DNA of 24,357 bases from RYN-433 sp036558265 (GCA_036558265.1 DATBFY010000765.1:1-24357); one strand, 5' to 3'; positions 6,485 to 13,497 are shown, numbered from the stretch's first letter. Numbers and translations: made by a program. The notes: generated by a model not told the origin, from the sequence alone.

Positions 6485-8260
6485 ATGCAACGGACGTTCA
6501 GAGCAGTCGTGCCGTGGTGTTGCGCGCTGATCGGGTGCCTCGTCGGCCAGGCGTTCGCCGCCCAGCCGAAGGTTATCAAGAGCGTTCCCGAAGCGGACGC
6601 CGCCCGCATCGATCCCAAGACGCGCGAGATCCGCGTCACCTACGACCAGGCGATGGACGCCGAGCACGGCTATTCGATCCTGACCGGCGGGTCGTTGGGA
6701 GCCAAGATCCTCGGGCGGCCGCGATGGGCGGATGGCCGGACGCTGGCCGTGCGGGTGCAGCTCGAACCCGACCATCGCTACGCGCTGGTGTTCAATAACG
6801 GGCGAGACGCCAACAACATCGTCAGCAGCACCGGCGAGGCGGCGGCGCCGTACGTGCTGTCCTTCAGCACGGCGCCGTTGCCGGGCCAGAAGCCGGTGGG
6901 TCAGCCCCATGTGGTGAAGACGTCGCCACCGAATGACGGAAAGGAGGTTGACCCCTCGACGCAGGAGTTGCGAATCACCTTCGACCAACCGATGGATCCT
7001 GACAGCATGTCACTGGTGGGCGGCGGACCGGAGTATCCGGACATCACCGGCGACGTCAAATGGGTGGACGGCGGCCGGACGGTCGTCTTCCCCGTGAAGC
7101 TCACGCCGAACCACACGTACACGTGCAGCGCCAACAACCCGCGGTTCACCGGATTCATGAGCAAACGGGGCTTCTCCGCTGTGCCGTACCCCATTCACTT
7201 CAAGACGAGCGCGTCCGCGGCGGCGGCCGGACGGGCCGCGGGCGGACAGTCGTCCAATAGCGCCTCCGGGAACTCCGCGCCGTCTTCCCACGATGAGCCG
7301 GCCCGCCTGACAATCGACCAAAACCGGGAATCAGTGCAGATCCTGAAGGATGCGATCGACCAGGATTACTCCTACCGCGACCGGACGCACGTGGACTGGG
7401 CGAAGCAGTTCGCGCGGTATACGCCGGAGATGGAAAGGGCCTCGACGCCGCTCCAGTTTGCCGGGGTCGTCGCGAAGCTGCTGGAACCGGCGGACGACCT
7501 GCACCTGTCGATCGAGGCCGAGGGGCAGGTGCTGTATCCATGGAAGGGGAAGGTCCCGCCGGCAAATTTCAGCCTCTCCACCTTGCCACGGATCGTGCCC
7601 GGATGGACCGAGCGCGGGAGCATCGTTGCGACGGGATCGTTCCCGACGGGGCCACAATATGTAATGATCCGGCTGTGGGACCCGGGCCATGCCGGCGATC
7701 TGGACGCCGCGTATGACGCCCTTCGGCACGCCGACCCGGATCGCGGGCTGATCATCGACGTGCGGCCCAATAGCGGGGGCGACGAGCCGATGGCCCAGGC
7801 CTTCGCCGGGTGCTTTGTCGATGCGCCCCGCGTCTACGCGAAGAACGCGAACCGCTTCGGCGGCAAGTTCCACGGACCGTACGAGCGCGTCCTGGAGCCT
7901 AATGCGAAGGGCCCGCGTTATCGCGGCCGGATCGCCGTGCTGATGGGCCCGCGGTGCGTCAGCAGCAACGAGAGTTTTCTGCTGATGATGAGGACCGTGC
8001 CCGGGTGCAAGTTGATCGGCGCGCGCTCCCGCGGGGCGTCGGGCAACCCCAGGCCGGTGCGGCTGGCCAACGACGTGGTGGTAAACCTCTCCTCCTGGCG
8101 CGACCTGCTGCCCGACGGCACGTGCTTCGAGGGCATGGGCATCGCGCCCGACATCGAAGTTCCAGCCAAGCCGGGCGATTTCGCCGGCCGCGACCCGGTC
8201 CTCGAGGCGGCGATCGCGTACCTGAGCGCCAAGCCCGAGGCGCGCCCCGTCGCGCGCTGA
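6485..8260 (+). CDS. Secreted protein with two Ig-like (Big_5) domains and an S41 peptidase domain
   Basis: 591 aa from the ATG at 6485, with GAGGTGG just upstream at 6473-6479. A signal peptide ends near AFAA (26). Two SbsA/Big_5-like domains follow (about 28-130 and 132-240), each with a V-x-P...(I/V)-D-P-x-T-(R/Q)-E-(I/L)-R opening and FDQPMD or YDQAMD. A Ser/Ala/Gly/Asn-rich linker (about 241-272) leads into the S41 region. The core has GLIIDVRPNSGGDEPMAQAF (421-440) and CVSSNESF (491-498), where Ser493 aligns with the nucleophile position of SASE in CtpA/Prc. The Lys expected about 25 residues later is absent; the segment reads IGARSRGASG, closer to the tricorn/IRBP branch. No PDZ domain is seen. 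Likely a periplasmic or surface peptidase co-expressed with the sigma factor. Substrate unknown. Confidence 0.88.
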   Translation: MQRTFRAVVPWCCALIGCLVGQAFAAQPKVIKSVPEADAARIDPKTREIRVTYDQAMDAEHGYSILTGGSLGAKILGRPRWADGRTLAVRVQLEPDHRYALVFNNGRDANNIVSSTGEAAAPYVLSFSTAPLPGQKPVGQPHVVKTSPPNDGKEVDPSTQELRITFDQPMDPDSMSLVGGGPEYPDITGDVKWVDGGRTVVFPVKLTPNHTYTCSANNPRFTGFMSKRGFSAVPYPIHFKTSASAAAAGRAAGGQSSNSASGNSAPSSHDEPARLTIDQNRESVQILKDAIDQDYSYRDRTHVDWAKQFARYTPEMERASTPLQFAGVVAKLLEPADDLHLSIEAEGQVLYPWKGKVPPANFSLSTLPRIVPGWTERGSIVATGSFPTGPQYVMIRLWDPGHAGDLDAAYDALRHADPDRGLIIDVRPNSGGDEPMAQAFAGCFVDAPRVYAKNANRFGGKFHGPYERVLEPNAKGPRYRGRIAVLMGPRCVSSNESFLLMMRTVPGCKLIGARSRGASGNPRPVRLANDVVVNLSSWRDLLPDGTCFEGMGIAPDIEVPAKPGDFAGRDPVLEAAIAYLSAKPEARPVAR

Positions 8261-8292
8261 ATCGAGAACGGTCGATCAGGAGTTGTCCACGC

Positions 8293-8859
8293 GTGCGGTA
8301 CTTGCGGGACTGGTTTCTGCTGAGCATCTGCGTCGCGCTGCCAGTGCTTCTGGCCGCGGTGCTGGCGCTGTGGGCCCGGACGTATTTTGTGGGGGATTTT
8401 CTGGCGATCCATCGGCGCGAGCCCCGGGGGCACGATTCGACGGGCGTGGTCGTCGCCACGGCATCCGACCGGGTGGGCTTCTGGTACTATCGTTATCCCG
8501 AGGAATTCACGCCCGGTGCGATCTGGCACGTCGGACGTGGGGTGAACGGCAGGGACGTGCTCACCGGGATGCTGGACGACGTTTTCGGCGGCCGGGGCCG
8601 CCGGTTCTTCTTCCGCTGGGAACGGACTCGCCAGGGCCGGCGCCTGGACGTGTATGCGGGCGTGCCGCTGTGGGCGGTCGCGCTTGTGCTGGGCACCGCG
8701 TCGGGCCTGATGCTCTATCCGCGCACGATGCGCTGGAGGCGGCGCAGGCGTTCGCGGCAGTTTCCGTACGGGCGATGTCCCGCCTGCGGCTACGACCTCC
8801 GCGCCACGCCGGATCGGTGTCCGGAATGCGGGAGCGTGCCGACCGATACGCTGGCGTGA
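8293..8859 (+). CDS. Two-TM membrane protein with C-terminal zinc ribbon (array member 1)
   Basis: 188 aa. A GTG start at 8293 is used because AGGAG lies 10 nt upstream and the first membrane segment (about 6-27) begins at once. A mainly polar region of about 90 residues follows, rich in Arg, Gly and aromatics. A second membrane segment comes next (about 117-137, VPLWAVALVLGTASGLMLY), then an Arg-rich stretch MRWRRRRRSR. The end is a four-cysteine ribbon, CPACGYDLRATPDRCPECG (Cys162, 165, 176, 179). By the positive-inside rule the ribbon is cytoplasmic and the central part periplasmic. The family seems common in Planctomycetes but has no function that I know. It begins 32 nt after the S41 gene, so it may belong to that operon. 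Confidence 0.85.
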   Translation: MRYLRDWFLLSICVALPVLLAAVLALWARTYFVGDFLAIHRREPRGHDSTGVVVATASDRVGFWYYRYPEEFTPGAIWHVGRGVNGRDVLTGMLDDVFGGRGRRFFFRWERTRQGRRLDVYAGVPLWAVALVLGTASGLMLYPRTMRWRRRRRSRQFPYGRCPACGYDLRATPDRCPECGSVPTDTLA

Positions 8860-8864
8860 TCGAT

Positions 8865-8882
8865 GCGTGTGTGGTCACACGC
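8865..8882. other. Hairpin GCGTGTG-TGGT-CACACGC after array member 1
   Basis: A perfect 7-bp stem with a 4-nt loop begins 5 nt after the stop of the first array gene. A CTTTTTCTTG run is present but about 20 nt further on, too far for a textbook intrinsic terminator. The remaining bases to the next start at 9059 are G-rich on the plus strand and hold no gene that I can see. Confidence 0.4.
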
Positions 8883-9044
8883 GCGAATGGCCGTCTTCCG
8901 AGGCTTTTTCTTGTCATGTGGAGGGGGAGACAGGGAGAAGGGGGGACAATGGGACGGCCGGCGGCGGGTCCGTTCATCGCAAGGGGCGGACGTCCGCAGG
9001 CCGGGGGGGCGAAGCTGTCATGAAGCTCTCGGGGCCGCGCGAGG

Positions 9045-9050
9045 TACAAT
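9045..9050 (+). promoter_or_regulatory. Candidate -10 box TACAAT 8 nt before array member 2
   Basis: TACAAT matches TATAAT at five of six positions and ends 8 nt before the ATG at 9059. No good -35 is present at 16-18 nt; ATGAAG at 9020-9025 would need a 19-nt spacer. If used, transcription would start within a few bases of the start codon. GAGGT (9041-9045) overlaps it and is 13 nt from the ATG, a poor distance for ribosome binding. Confidence 0.3.
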
Positions 9051-9058
9051 CGGGCCCG

Positions 9059-9592
9059 ATGCGAACTCGGCTGGTCACGTTCGCGTCCGCGCTGGTCCTG
9101 CTGCTGTGCGTGGCGGGTTGGGTGCGGAGCTACCTGCCCGAATACTCGACGGTGCGCGCCTACGACGGGTCGGCGTTTTTCGTGTGCTACAACCGGGACG
9201 CGGCGCCGTACATTGACCCGCTCGACAACCCGACCTTGGAAGGCTACCGCGGCGACGCCTACGCCGGCCGTCCGCCCCCGCGGTGGGACAGCGAGCAGAT
9301 CCTGACCGCCGCCCGGCGGTGGAAGCCGGCGGCGGGCGTGGGCACGATCAAGTGGCGGGGCATAGGCTTCGAGCTGATCGCGACGACCGGCCATCTGCGC
9401 TGGGGCTACTTCGTGCTGGGGGTGCCGTTCTGGGCGCTGTGCCTGCCGCCGGCCATCGCCGCGGGGTGGGGCGTGGCGCGGTCGTACCGCCGCCGGAACA
9501 GGCGGCGTGCGGGGCTGTGTCGTCAATGCGGTTATGACCTGCGCGCGACGCCGGATCGGTGCCCGGAGTGCGGGACGATCCCCAGGCTATGA
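9059..9592 (+). CDS. Two-TM membrane protein with C-terminal zinc ribbon (array member 2)
   Basis: 177 aa. The ATG at 9059 is preferred over one at 9020 because it puts the membrane segment (about 5-22) right at the N-terminus and lines up with the other array members through the shared VRSY motif just after it. The periplasmic part (about 25-118) has a Tyr/Asp-rich first half and the segment IKWRGIGFELIATTGHLRWGY. The second membrane segment is at about 119-139, followed by RSYRRRNRRRAGL. The zinc ribbon is CRQCGYDLRATPDRCPECG with Cys154, 157, 168 and 171. The stop overlaps the start of the next gene as ATGA. Function unknown. Confidence 0.85.
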   Translation: MRTRLVTFASALVLLLCVAGWVRSYLPEYSTVRAYDGSAFFVCYNRDAAPYIDPLDNPTLEGYRGDAYAGRPPPRWDSEQILTAARRWKPAAGVGTIKWRGIGFELIATTGHLRWGYFVLGVPFWALCLPPAIAAGWGVARSYRRRNRRRAGLCRQCGYDLRATPDRCPECGTIPRL

Positions 9593-10065
9593 GGTGGTTC
9601 CTTCACATCTTGCTGACAGTGGTGACCGCGCTGTCGCTAATGTTATCCGTGGCGACGGTCGCGATGTGGGTGCGGAGTCACTATCGATTTGACCGATACA
9701 ACTTCGCGAGCCGTGGTCGTCCCAGTCGGGTGCTCAGTTCGGAGACCGCGTTGCTGGTCTGGCAGTCGTTCCCCATCCCACTGCTACCGGCGGGATGGGA
9801 AGAGGGTCGAACCGCACTTCCCGCGCGCTTTAACGTAGGTGCACGACTGTTCTCGTACCACCGTGGTGCAACGTTCGTCATCCTCATCCCATATTGGTCC
9901 GCCAGCCTGATCACGGTCCTGCCAGCGGCCATCGTGCTATGCACAGGTGCATTTCGTTCTCATCGGCGACGTATGGGTTCGACGGGCCTTTGTCGTATCT
10001 GTGGCTACGACCTGCGCGCCACACCCGAGCGGTGCCCTGAGTGCGGTACAATTCCGAGCCGGTGA
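9589..10065 (+). CDS. Two-TM membrane protein with C-terminal zinc ribbon (array member 3)
   Basis: 158 aa, the shortest member. The ATG at 9589-9591 overlaps the stop of the previous gene by 4 nt, which fixes the start and implies coupled translation. The first membrane segment is at about 5-27, followed by WVRSHYRFD, the same position as VRSY in member 2. The central part is short and includes FNVGARLFSYHRGATFVILIPYW, and the second hydrophobic segment (about 100-118) follows. The zinc ribbon CRICGYDLRATPERCPECG has Cys135, 138, 149 and 152. The DNA encoding CGTIP at its end contains a TACAAT that could serve the next gene. Confidence 0.84.
   Translation: MRWFLHILLTVVTALSLMLSVATVAMWVRSHYRFDRYNFASRGRPSRVLSSETALLVWQSFPIPLLPAGWEEGRTALPARFNVGARLFSYHRGATFVILIPYWSASLITVLPAAIVLCTGAFRSHRRRMGSTGLCRICGYDLRATPERCPECGTIPSR
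10047..10052 (+). promoter_or_regulatory. Candidate internal -10 box TACAAT before array member 4
   Basis: TACAAT lies inside the last codons of member 3 and ends 9 nt before the GTG of member 4. This repeats the geometry seen before member 2 and, with TAGAAT, before hslU. No -35 is recognisable. The box could simply be the codons for Thr-Ile in a conserved motif, so this is weak evidence. Confidence 0.2.
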
Positions 10066-10622
10066 AACGCCTGCCCCGCATCCTGTGGAATGCCGCGACC
10101 GGGCTGTCGCTGGGTCTATGTATCGCGATCGCATATTTGTGGGGGACGGGCTATCTGCTCGGATGGGAGGGGGCCTGGGAGTGGTTCCATTCGGATGGGC
10201 TGGGATACACCGGATGTTATGCGGAGGTCTCGGGGGGAGGAATCCAGTTGGGCTGGGTGAGGTTGCGCGTATCCCCGAACGCGACGCCGGAGTTCATTGA
10301 ACTCTATCGGAAGAATCGACGATCGCCCACCGATCGATACTTGCGGCGCACCCACGGAAGCGACTACCCCGACGCAGGGCGGGGGGGACGATGGTCGTTC
10401 GGCGATACGAGCAGGACAGACCCACCCTATATCGAAACCCGCGTCCACGTGATCGTGCCGTGCTGGCTGCCGGTCGCCTTAACTGCGATGGCCCCGGCAT
10501 TGTGGCTGAATGGGCGGGTCCGCCGTTGGCGAAACCGGAAGCGCGGGCTTTGCCCCGACTGCGGTTATGACCTGCGCGCGACGCCGGAGCGGTGTCCGGA
10601 GTGCGGCCGAACGCCCGTGTGA
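10062..10622 (+). CDS. Two-TM membrane protein with C-terminal zinc ribbon (array member 4)
   Basis: 186 aa from the GTG at 10062, which overlaps the preceding stop as GTGA. A longer in-frame reading from 10041 is possible but would sit inside the previous gene. The first membrane segment is at about 9-30. The central region is Gly/Tyr/Trp-rich (GYLLGWEGAWEWFHSDGLGY) and then polar with many Arg and Asp. The second membrane segment is at about 131-152 (VIVPCWLPVALTAMAPALWL), followed by RVRRWRNRKRGL. The zinc ribbon CPDCGYDLRATPERCPECG has Cys164, 167, 178 and 181. The gene ends 14 nt from the convergent PEP-CTERM gene with no evident terminator between them. Function unknown. Confidence 0.84.
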   Translation: MKRLPRILWNAATGLSLGLCIAIAYLWGTGYLLGWEGAWEWFHSDGLGYTGCYAEVSGGGIQLGWVRLRVSPNATPEFIELYRKNRRSPTDRYLRRTHGSDYPDAGRGGRWSFGDTSRTDPPYIETRVHVIVPCWLPVALTAMAPALWLNGRVRRWRNRKRGLCPDCGYDLRATPERCPECGRTPV

Positions 10623-10636
10623 CCGGCACATGGGGC

Positions 10637-11260
10637 TCAGGGCCGAGCGCGCCGGTGGCCTGGTGACCTGCCGATGGCAAGCCAGCCGAGGGCGGCCAGA
10701 CCGGCAAATGCGGCCGTCGCCGGCTCGGGCACCTCGACCGTGATCTGTCCCTCCAGGAACGCCGAGCCATTGAAGCCGTCGGCGAATTTGGCGATCAGCG
10801 TGTAGTCGTTCGCGGCCGATGGGAGCTGGCTGAGCGTCACCGTCCCACGGCCGGAGGTCGTGGTCACGTCCACGCTGAGTGGCTCGACGGCCGGCAGCGG
10901 CGGGGTCAGGCCTGTCAACGTTGACGAAAAATCCTCGAACCGGATCTCGTTCGGGTAGGGCTGGGACCAGGCCGGGAGCCAGGCGACGGCGTCGGCCGTG
11001 GGCGTCCCGTTGAGCCAGGCCGAAATCGTCGTGGGGTCGTCGTTGCCGGCCTGGCGGCCCGGGGCGGCCACCGTGCCGGCGTGGTGCCACTGGAGCGTGT
11101 CCCGGTGGAGGATCAGGAAGTCGCTGCTCCCGTCGATCCGGGCGCTTACGCGGTAGACGAGCGTGTCCGCGGCGGCGACGGCGGCCGGCGCCGCGCAGAC
11201 CGCGGCCGACACGAACAGCGCAATCCCAATCCCGCCTCTTGACCCGGTTTTGGCGAACAT
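10637..11260 (-). CDS. Exported PEP-CTERM sorting-signal protein
   Basis: 207 aa from the ATG at 11258-11260, with GAGGG about 8 nt upstream. The signal peptide spans about residues 1-31 (GIGIALFVSAAVCAAPAAVA). The mature part is a beta-rich domain of about 145 residues with no cysteine. The end is a standard PEP-CTERM signal, VPEPATAAFAGLAALGWLA then an Arg-rich tail, which directs exosortase-type cleavage and attachment to the surface or exopolysaccharide. The body is not recognised. It starts YRVSARIDGSSDF and includes a Trp-rich stretch, and could be a surface or matrix protein. The longer open frame upstream lacks a sensible N-terminus. Confidence 0.83.
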   Translation of the reverse strand: MFAKTGSRGGIGIALFVSAAVCAAPAAVAAADTLVYRVSARIDGSSDFLILHRDTLQWHHAGTVAAPGRQAGNDDPTTISAWLNGTPTADAVAWLPAWSQPYPNEIRFEDFSSTLTGLTPPLPAVEPLSVDVTTTSGRGTVTLSQLPSAANDYTLIAKFADGFNGSAFLEGQITVEVPEPATAAFAGLAALGWLAIGRSPGHRRARP

Positions 11261-11316
11261 GGAGGTTCCCTCTTCGATCTCGGAAGGCATCAACTCATGG
11301 ACGGGGTACGCAGACG

Positions 11317-11340
11317 CCGCCCACGCCCCGACGTGGGCGG
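11317..11340. other. Hairpin CCGCCCACG/CGTGGGCGG in leader of PEP-CTERM gene
   Basis: A perfect 9-bp stem (11317-11325 and 11332-11340) with a 6-nt loop CCCCGA lies 57-80 nt upstream of the minus-strand start at 11260. It could be a structured leader or a protein site. There is no poly-U tract on either side. Confidence 0.4.
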
Positions 11341-11546
11341 GGCGAAGTTTAACGCCCGTGGAATCGACCAACAAGCGAATTCTGATTCGGATGCGGACGG
11401 TCACGTAGGCGCCCACGCCGGTATACCCGGCGGAGAGCCGACCGGAGCCCCTCATGCGCGTTACGATCGTCATAAAAGTCGTTGAAGCGGGCGCCGCGCG
11501 GCGTGAGGCAGATCGCGGTGCGCGGCTGACATGTTGGCTTTTTGCG

Positions 11547-11574
11547 TTGACCTGCCGCGCTTTTGAGGCATGAT
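11547..11574 (+). promoter_or_regulatory. Candidate promoter TTGACC-16-CATGAT
   Basis: TTGACC (11547-11552) and CATGAT (11569-11574) match the sigma70-type consensus at 5/6 and 4/6 positions with a 16-nt spacer. It points towards the metalloprotease gene and would give a leader of about 240 nt that contains the palindromic repeat element. Confidence 0.35.
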
Positions 11575-11647
11575 GTGGATTGCGTGGACGCTCTGCGCCG
11601 CCTGGCGCCGGGCGTTCTGGATGGTTGTGTTGCGCGAATGGCCGCAG

Positions 11648-11745
11648 CGTCATCCTGAGGGAGTTTCAGACGACCGAAGGATCCAGCCGGAACACGGGGC
11701 GATCATGCCCTCGCGGCCAGATTCTTCGCGTCGCTCAGGATGACG
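11648..11745. repeat. Palindromic CGTCATCCTGAG element, copy 1
   Basis: The outer arms CGTCATCCTGAG (11648-11659) and CTCAGGATGACG (11734-11745) are perfect reverse complements. Inside are the paired subterminal motifs CGAAGGATCC and AGATTCTTCGCG, with a G+C-rich centre. This is the widespread TCATCCTGAG...GAAGGATCT type of REP/MITE-like intergenic repeat. Copy 2 is at 13604-13699. No transposase is encoded within it. Confidence 0.8.
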
Positions 11746-11822
11746 GCTTAACGCCGTTGGCATGCGCCGTTTCGGCCGCCCGGCGGCGCTGGATGTTCGT
11801 ATCCCCTCGGAGGGCTTTCGAG

Positions 11823-13040
11823 ATGGGTCGTGGTCGCATCGCCGTCATGATTGGGCTGACGGGGGCCGTCATCGTTGCCGTGGCGCCGCCGGCGCGCGCG
11901 CACATTACCTTCACGCTCGACTACACGTACGACACGAACGGCTTTTTCACGGCCAACCCGGCCGCCAAGGCCGCGCTCGAGCAGGCGGCCAACGTCTATT
12001 CCGACCGCCTGATCGACCACCTCACGGACATCACGTCGTCGGCCAGCAATACCTGGAACATGGAGTTCTCGAACCCCGCGAACGGGAACATCGCCTCCAT
12101 CCAGAACCAGACGGTCCCGGCGGACAACATCCGCGTTTACGTGGGCGGGCGGAACCTGGGCGGGGCGCTGGGCTTCGGCGGGCCGGGCGGTTACAGCAAC
12201 GGGCTGGGCGACGCCACCTTCATCTCCAACCTGCAGTACCGCGGCCAGGCCGGCGCGCAGGGCAGCAGCCCGACCGACTTCGGACGCTGGGGCGGGAGCA
12301 TCGCGTTCGACAACACGGTGCAGTGGAACTTTGGCCTGAGCGGACCGGTCAAGAACAAGAACGATTTCCTGACGGTGGCGACGCACGAGCTGGCGCACGT
12401 GCTGGGCTTCGGCACGGCGCAGTCGTGGTACACGTACCTGACGCCCTCGGGTGCCAATTTCGTCGGGCCGTTCGTCGGGCCCAAGTCGGTGGCGCTCAAC
12501 GGCGGGCCGGTGCCGCTCGAGACGCCCGACCCGGGGTTCAATGCGCAGCACTTCAACTTCGGGGTGATGAGCACGGTCGGCGGGATCACGGCGCAGGAAA
12601 CGCTGATGGATCCGGACATCACGGTGGGCACGCGGAAGAAGGCCACGCTGCTGGACTGGGCCGGCCTGGACGACATCGGGTGGGACCTGGCCAAGCCCGG
12701 CGACGCCAACGCCGACGGCACGATCGACTTCAACGACCTGGTGTCGCTGGCGCAGAGCTACAACGTCAGCGACGGCCAGCGGCGGTGGTCCAACGGCGAT
12801 TTCAACTACGACGGCAACGTCGATTTCAACGACCTGGTGTCGCTGGCGCAGAATTACAACACGAGCGGGATCCAGGGGGCCCCGGCGATCCCCGGCGCGC
12901 CCGATGGGTTTGCGGCGGACTGGAGCGCGGCGCAGGCGGTGGCGGCGGGGGTGCCGGAGCCCGCGAGCGGTGCGATCGCGGTCGCGCTGATGGTCGGCGG
13001 ATTAATGAAGCGCAATCGTCGCATTCGCGGCAGTTCGTAG
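11823..13040 (+). CDS. Secreted zinc metalloprotease-like protein with dockerin-like repeats and PEP-CTERM signal
   Basis: 405 aa from the ATG at 11823, with GGAGGG 8 nt upstream. A signal peptide ends at ARA (26). The catalytic-type domain (about 27-290) contains THELAHVLGFG with H188-E189-xx-H192, the zincin motif. The usual third ligand of the HExxHxxGxxH form is replaced by Thr. A dockerin-like pair of calcium-loop repeats follows (about 294-345), each with GDxNxDGxxDFNDLVSLAQ and a closing YN. The second is almost the same at DNA level as the first, 99 nt later. The end is VPEPASGAIAVALMVGG plus MKRNRRIRG, a PEP-CTERM sorting signal. It is likely exported and anchored. True cohesin binding is unproven, since such repeats in Planctomycetes often occur without cohesins. 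A terminator follows at 13087. Confidence 0.88.
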   Translation: MGRGRIAVMIGLTGAVIVAVAPPARAHITFTLDYTYDTNGFFTANPAAKAALEQAANVYSDRLIDHLTDITSSASNTWNMEFSNPANGNIASIQNQTVPADNIRVYVGGRNLGGALGFGGPGGYSNGLGDATFISNLQYRGQAGAQGSSPTDFGRWGGSIAFDNTVQWNFGLSGPVKNKNDFLTVATHELAHVLGFGTAQSWYTYLTPSGANFVGPFVGPKSVALNGGPVPLETPDPGFNAQHFNFGVMSTVGGITAQETLMDPDITVGTRKKATLLDWAGLDDIGWDLAKPGDANADGTIDFNDLVSLAQSYNVSDGQRRWSNGDFNYDGNVDFNDLVSLAQNYNTSGIQGAPAIPGAPDGFAADWSAAQAVAAGVPEPASGAIAVALMVGGLMKRNRRIRGSS

Positions 13041-13086
13041 GGTAAACGGTCGGCCCCCCCACCCCAACCCCGGTCGAGCGGATAGG

Positions 13087-13137
13087 AAAACACAACCGGC
13101 CCGGCGCGCATCGCACACCGGGCCGGAGCATTTTGTT
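13087..13137. terminator. Bidirectional intrinsic terminator
   Basis: A perfect 9-bp stem CCGGCCCGG (13096-13104) / CCGGGCCGG (13118-13126) with a 13-nt loop. Downstream on the plus strand is TTTTGTTT (13131-13138). On the minus strand the flank reads TTGTGTTTTC (13095-13086). It lies between the convergent ends of the metalloprotease gene and the small basic protein gene, and fits termination from both sides. Confidence 0.85.
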
Positions 13138-13156
13138 TGCGAAGTACGACCGATCC

Positions 13157-13465
13157 TTACTTCGCCGACACCTTGATGAAGTCTTCCACGCTCGCCAGGT
13201 CCTTGATCGCCTGCGGCGTCGCCTTCACCGTGGCGGCGTCGCCCTTGGCCAGCTTCAGGTGAATCTTGTTCGGGCGCTTGGTCCAGATGCGTCCGCCGCG
13301 GCGCTTGGGCAGCGGCTTGAAATTGCGGCTGCGCGCCTCCAGGGGCTCCGCCAGCTTCGCGTCCGTCATGAACAGGCGCTCGATGGTCTTGCGGGCGGCG
13401 GCCCGCTTGATGTTCTTGCTGATGGTCACCCGCAGCGTCTGCCCGGGCTTAACGTCGATGGCCAT
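13157..13465 (-). CDS. Small conserved-looking basic protein, possibly nucleic-acid binding
   Basis: 102 aa, start ATG at 13463-13465 with GGAG 8 nt upstream. The protein is strongly basic and has no cysteine, signal peptide or membrane segment. It opens MAIDVKPGQTLRVTISK, then has NIKRAAARKTIERLF, a Lys/Arg-rich middle (FKPLPKRRGGRIWTKRPNK), and an ordered C-terminal part ending VEDFIKVSAK. The composition and length resemble a ribosomal or nucleoid protein, but I cannot match it to a named family. Its near-consensus promoter (13498-13525), good ribosome site and dedicated terminator suggest a highly expressed, single-gene unit. It is probably a Planctomycete-type conserved hypothetical protein. 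Confidence 0.8.
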   Translation of the reverse strand: MAIDVKPGQTLRVTISKNIKRAAARKTIERLFMTDAKLAEPLEARSRNFKPLPKRRGGRIWTKRPNKIHLKLAKGDAATVKATPQAIKDLASVEDFIKVSAK

Positions 13466-13497
13466 GATGTCTCCAAGGCAATGGTAAGAGGGGCAGA

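Larger units (their letters stand above)
11261..11822. other. 562-nt divergent intergenic region
   Basis: This region lies between the minus-strand PEP-CTERM gene and the plus-strand metalloprotease gene. No convincing small gene is seen. From left to right it holds a strong hairpin (11317-11340), a possible weak minus-strand promoter (TTGTTG, 17 nt, TAAACT near 11350-11380), a plus-strand promoter candidate (11547-11574) and a palindromic CGTCATCCTGAG element (11648-11745). Confidence 0.6.

Noticed and set aside
8862..8920. Hairpin at 8865-8882 as an intrinsic terminator
   Set aside because: The T-run is about 20 nt away from the stem and the stem is only 7 bp, so only a hairpin is reported.
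8785..10606. Repeated 47-nt segments considered as a CRISPR-like array
   Set aside because: Spacing is about 500 nt and irregular, and each segment encodes the zinc ribbon at the end of a separate gene.
11762..13045. 427-codon plus-strand frame overlapping the metalloprotease
   Set aside because: Composition is extreme (Arg, Gly, His) and there is no family sequence. The +1-shifted frame has the HExxH, dockerin-like and PEP-CTERM features.
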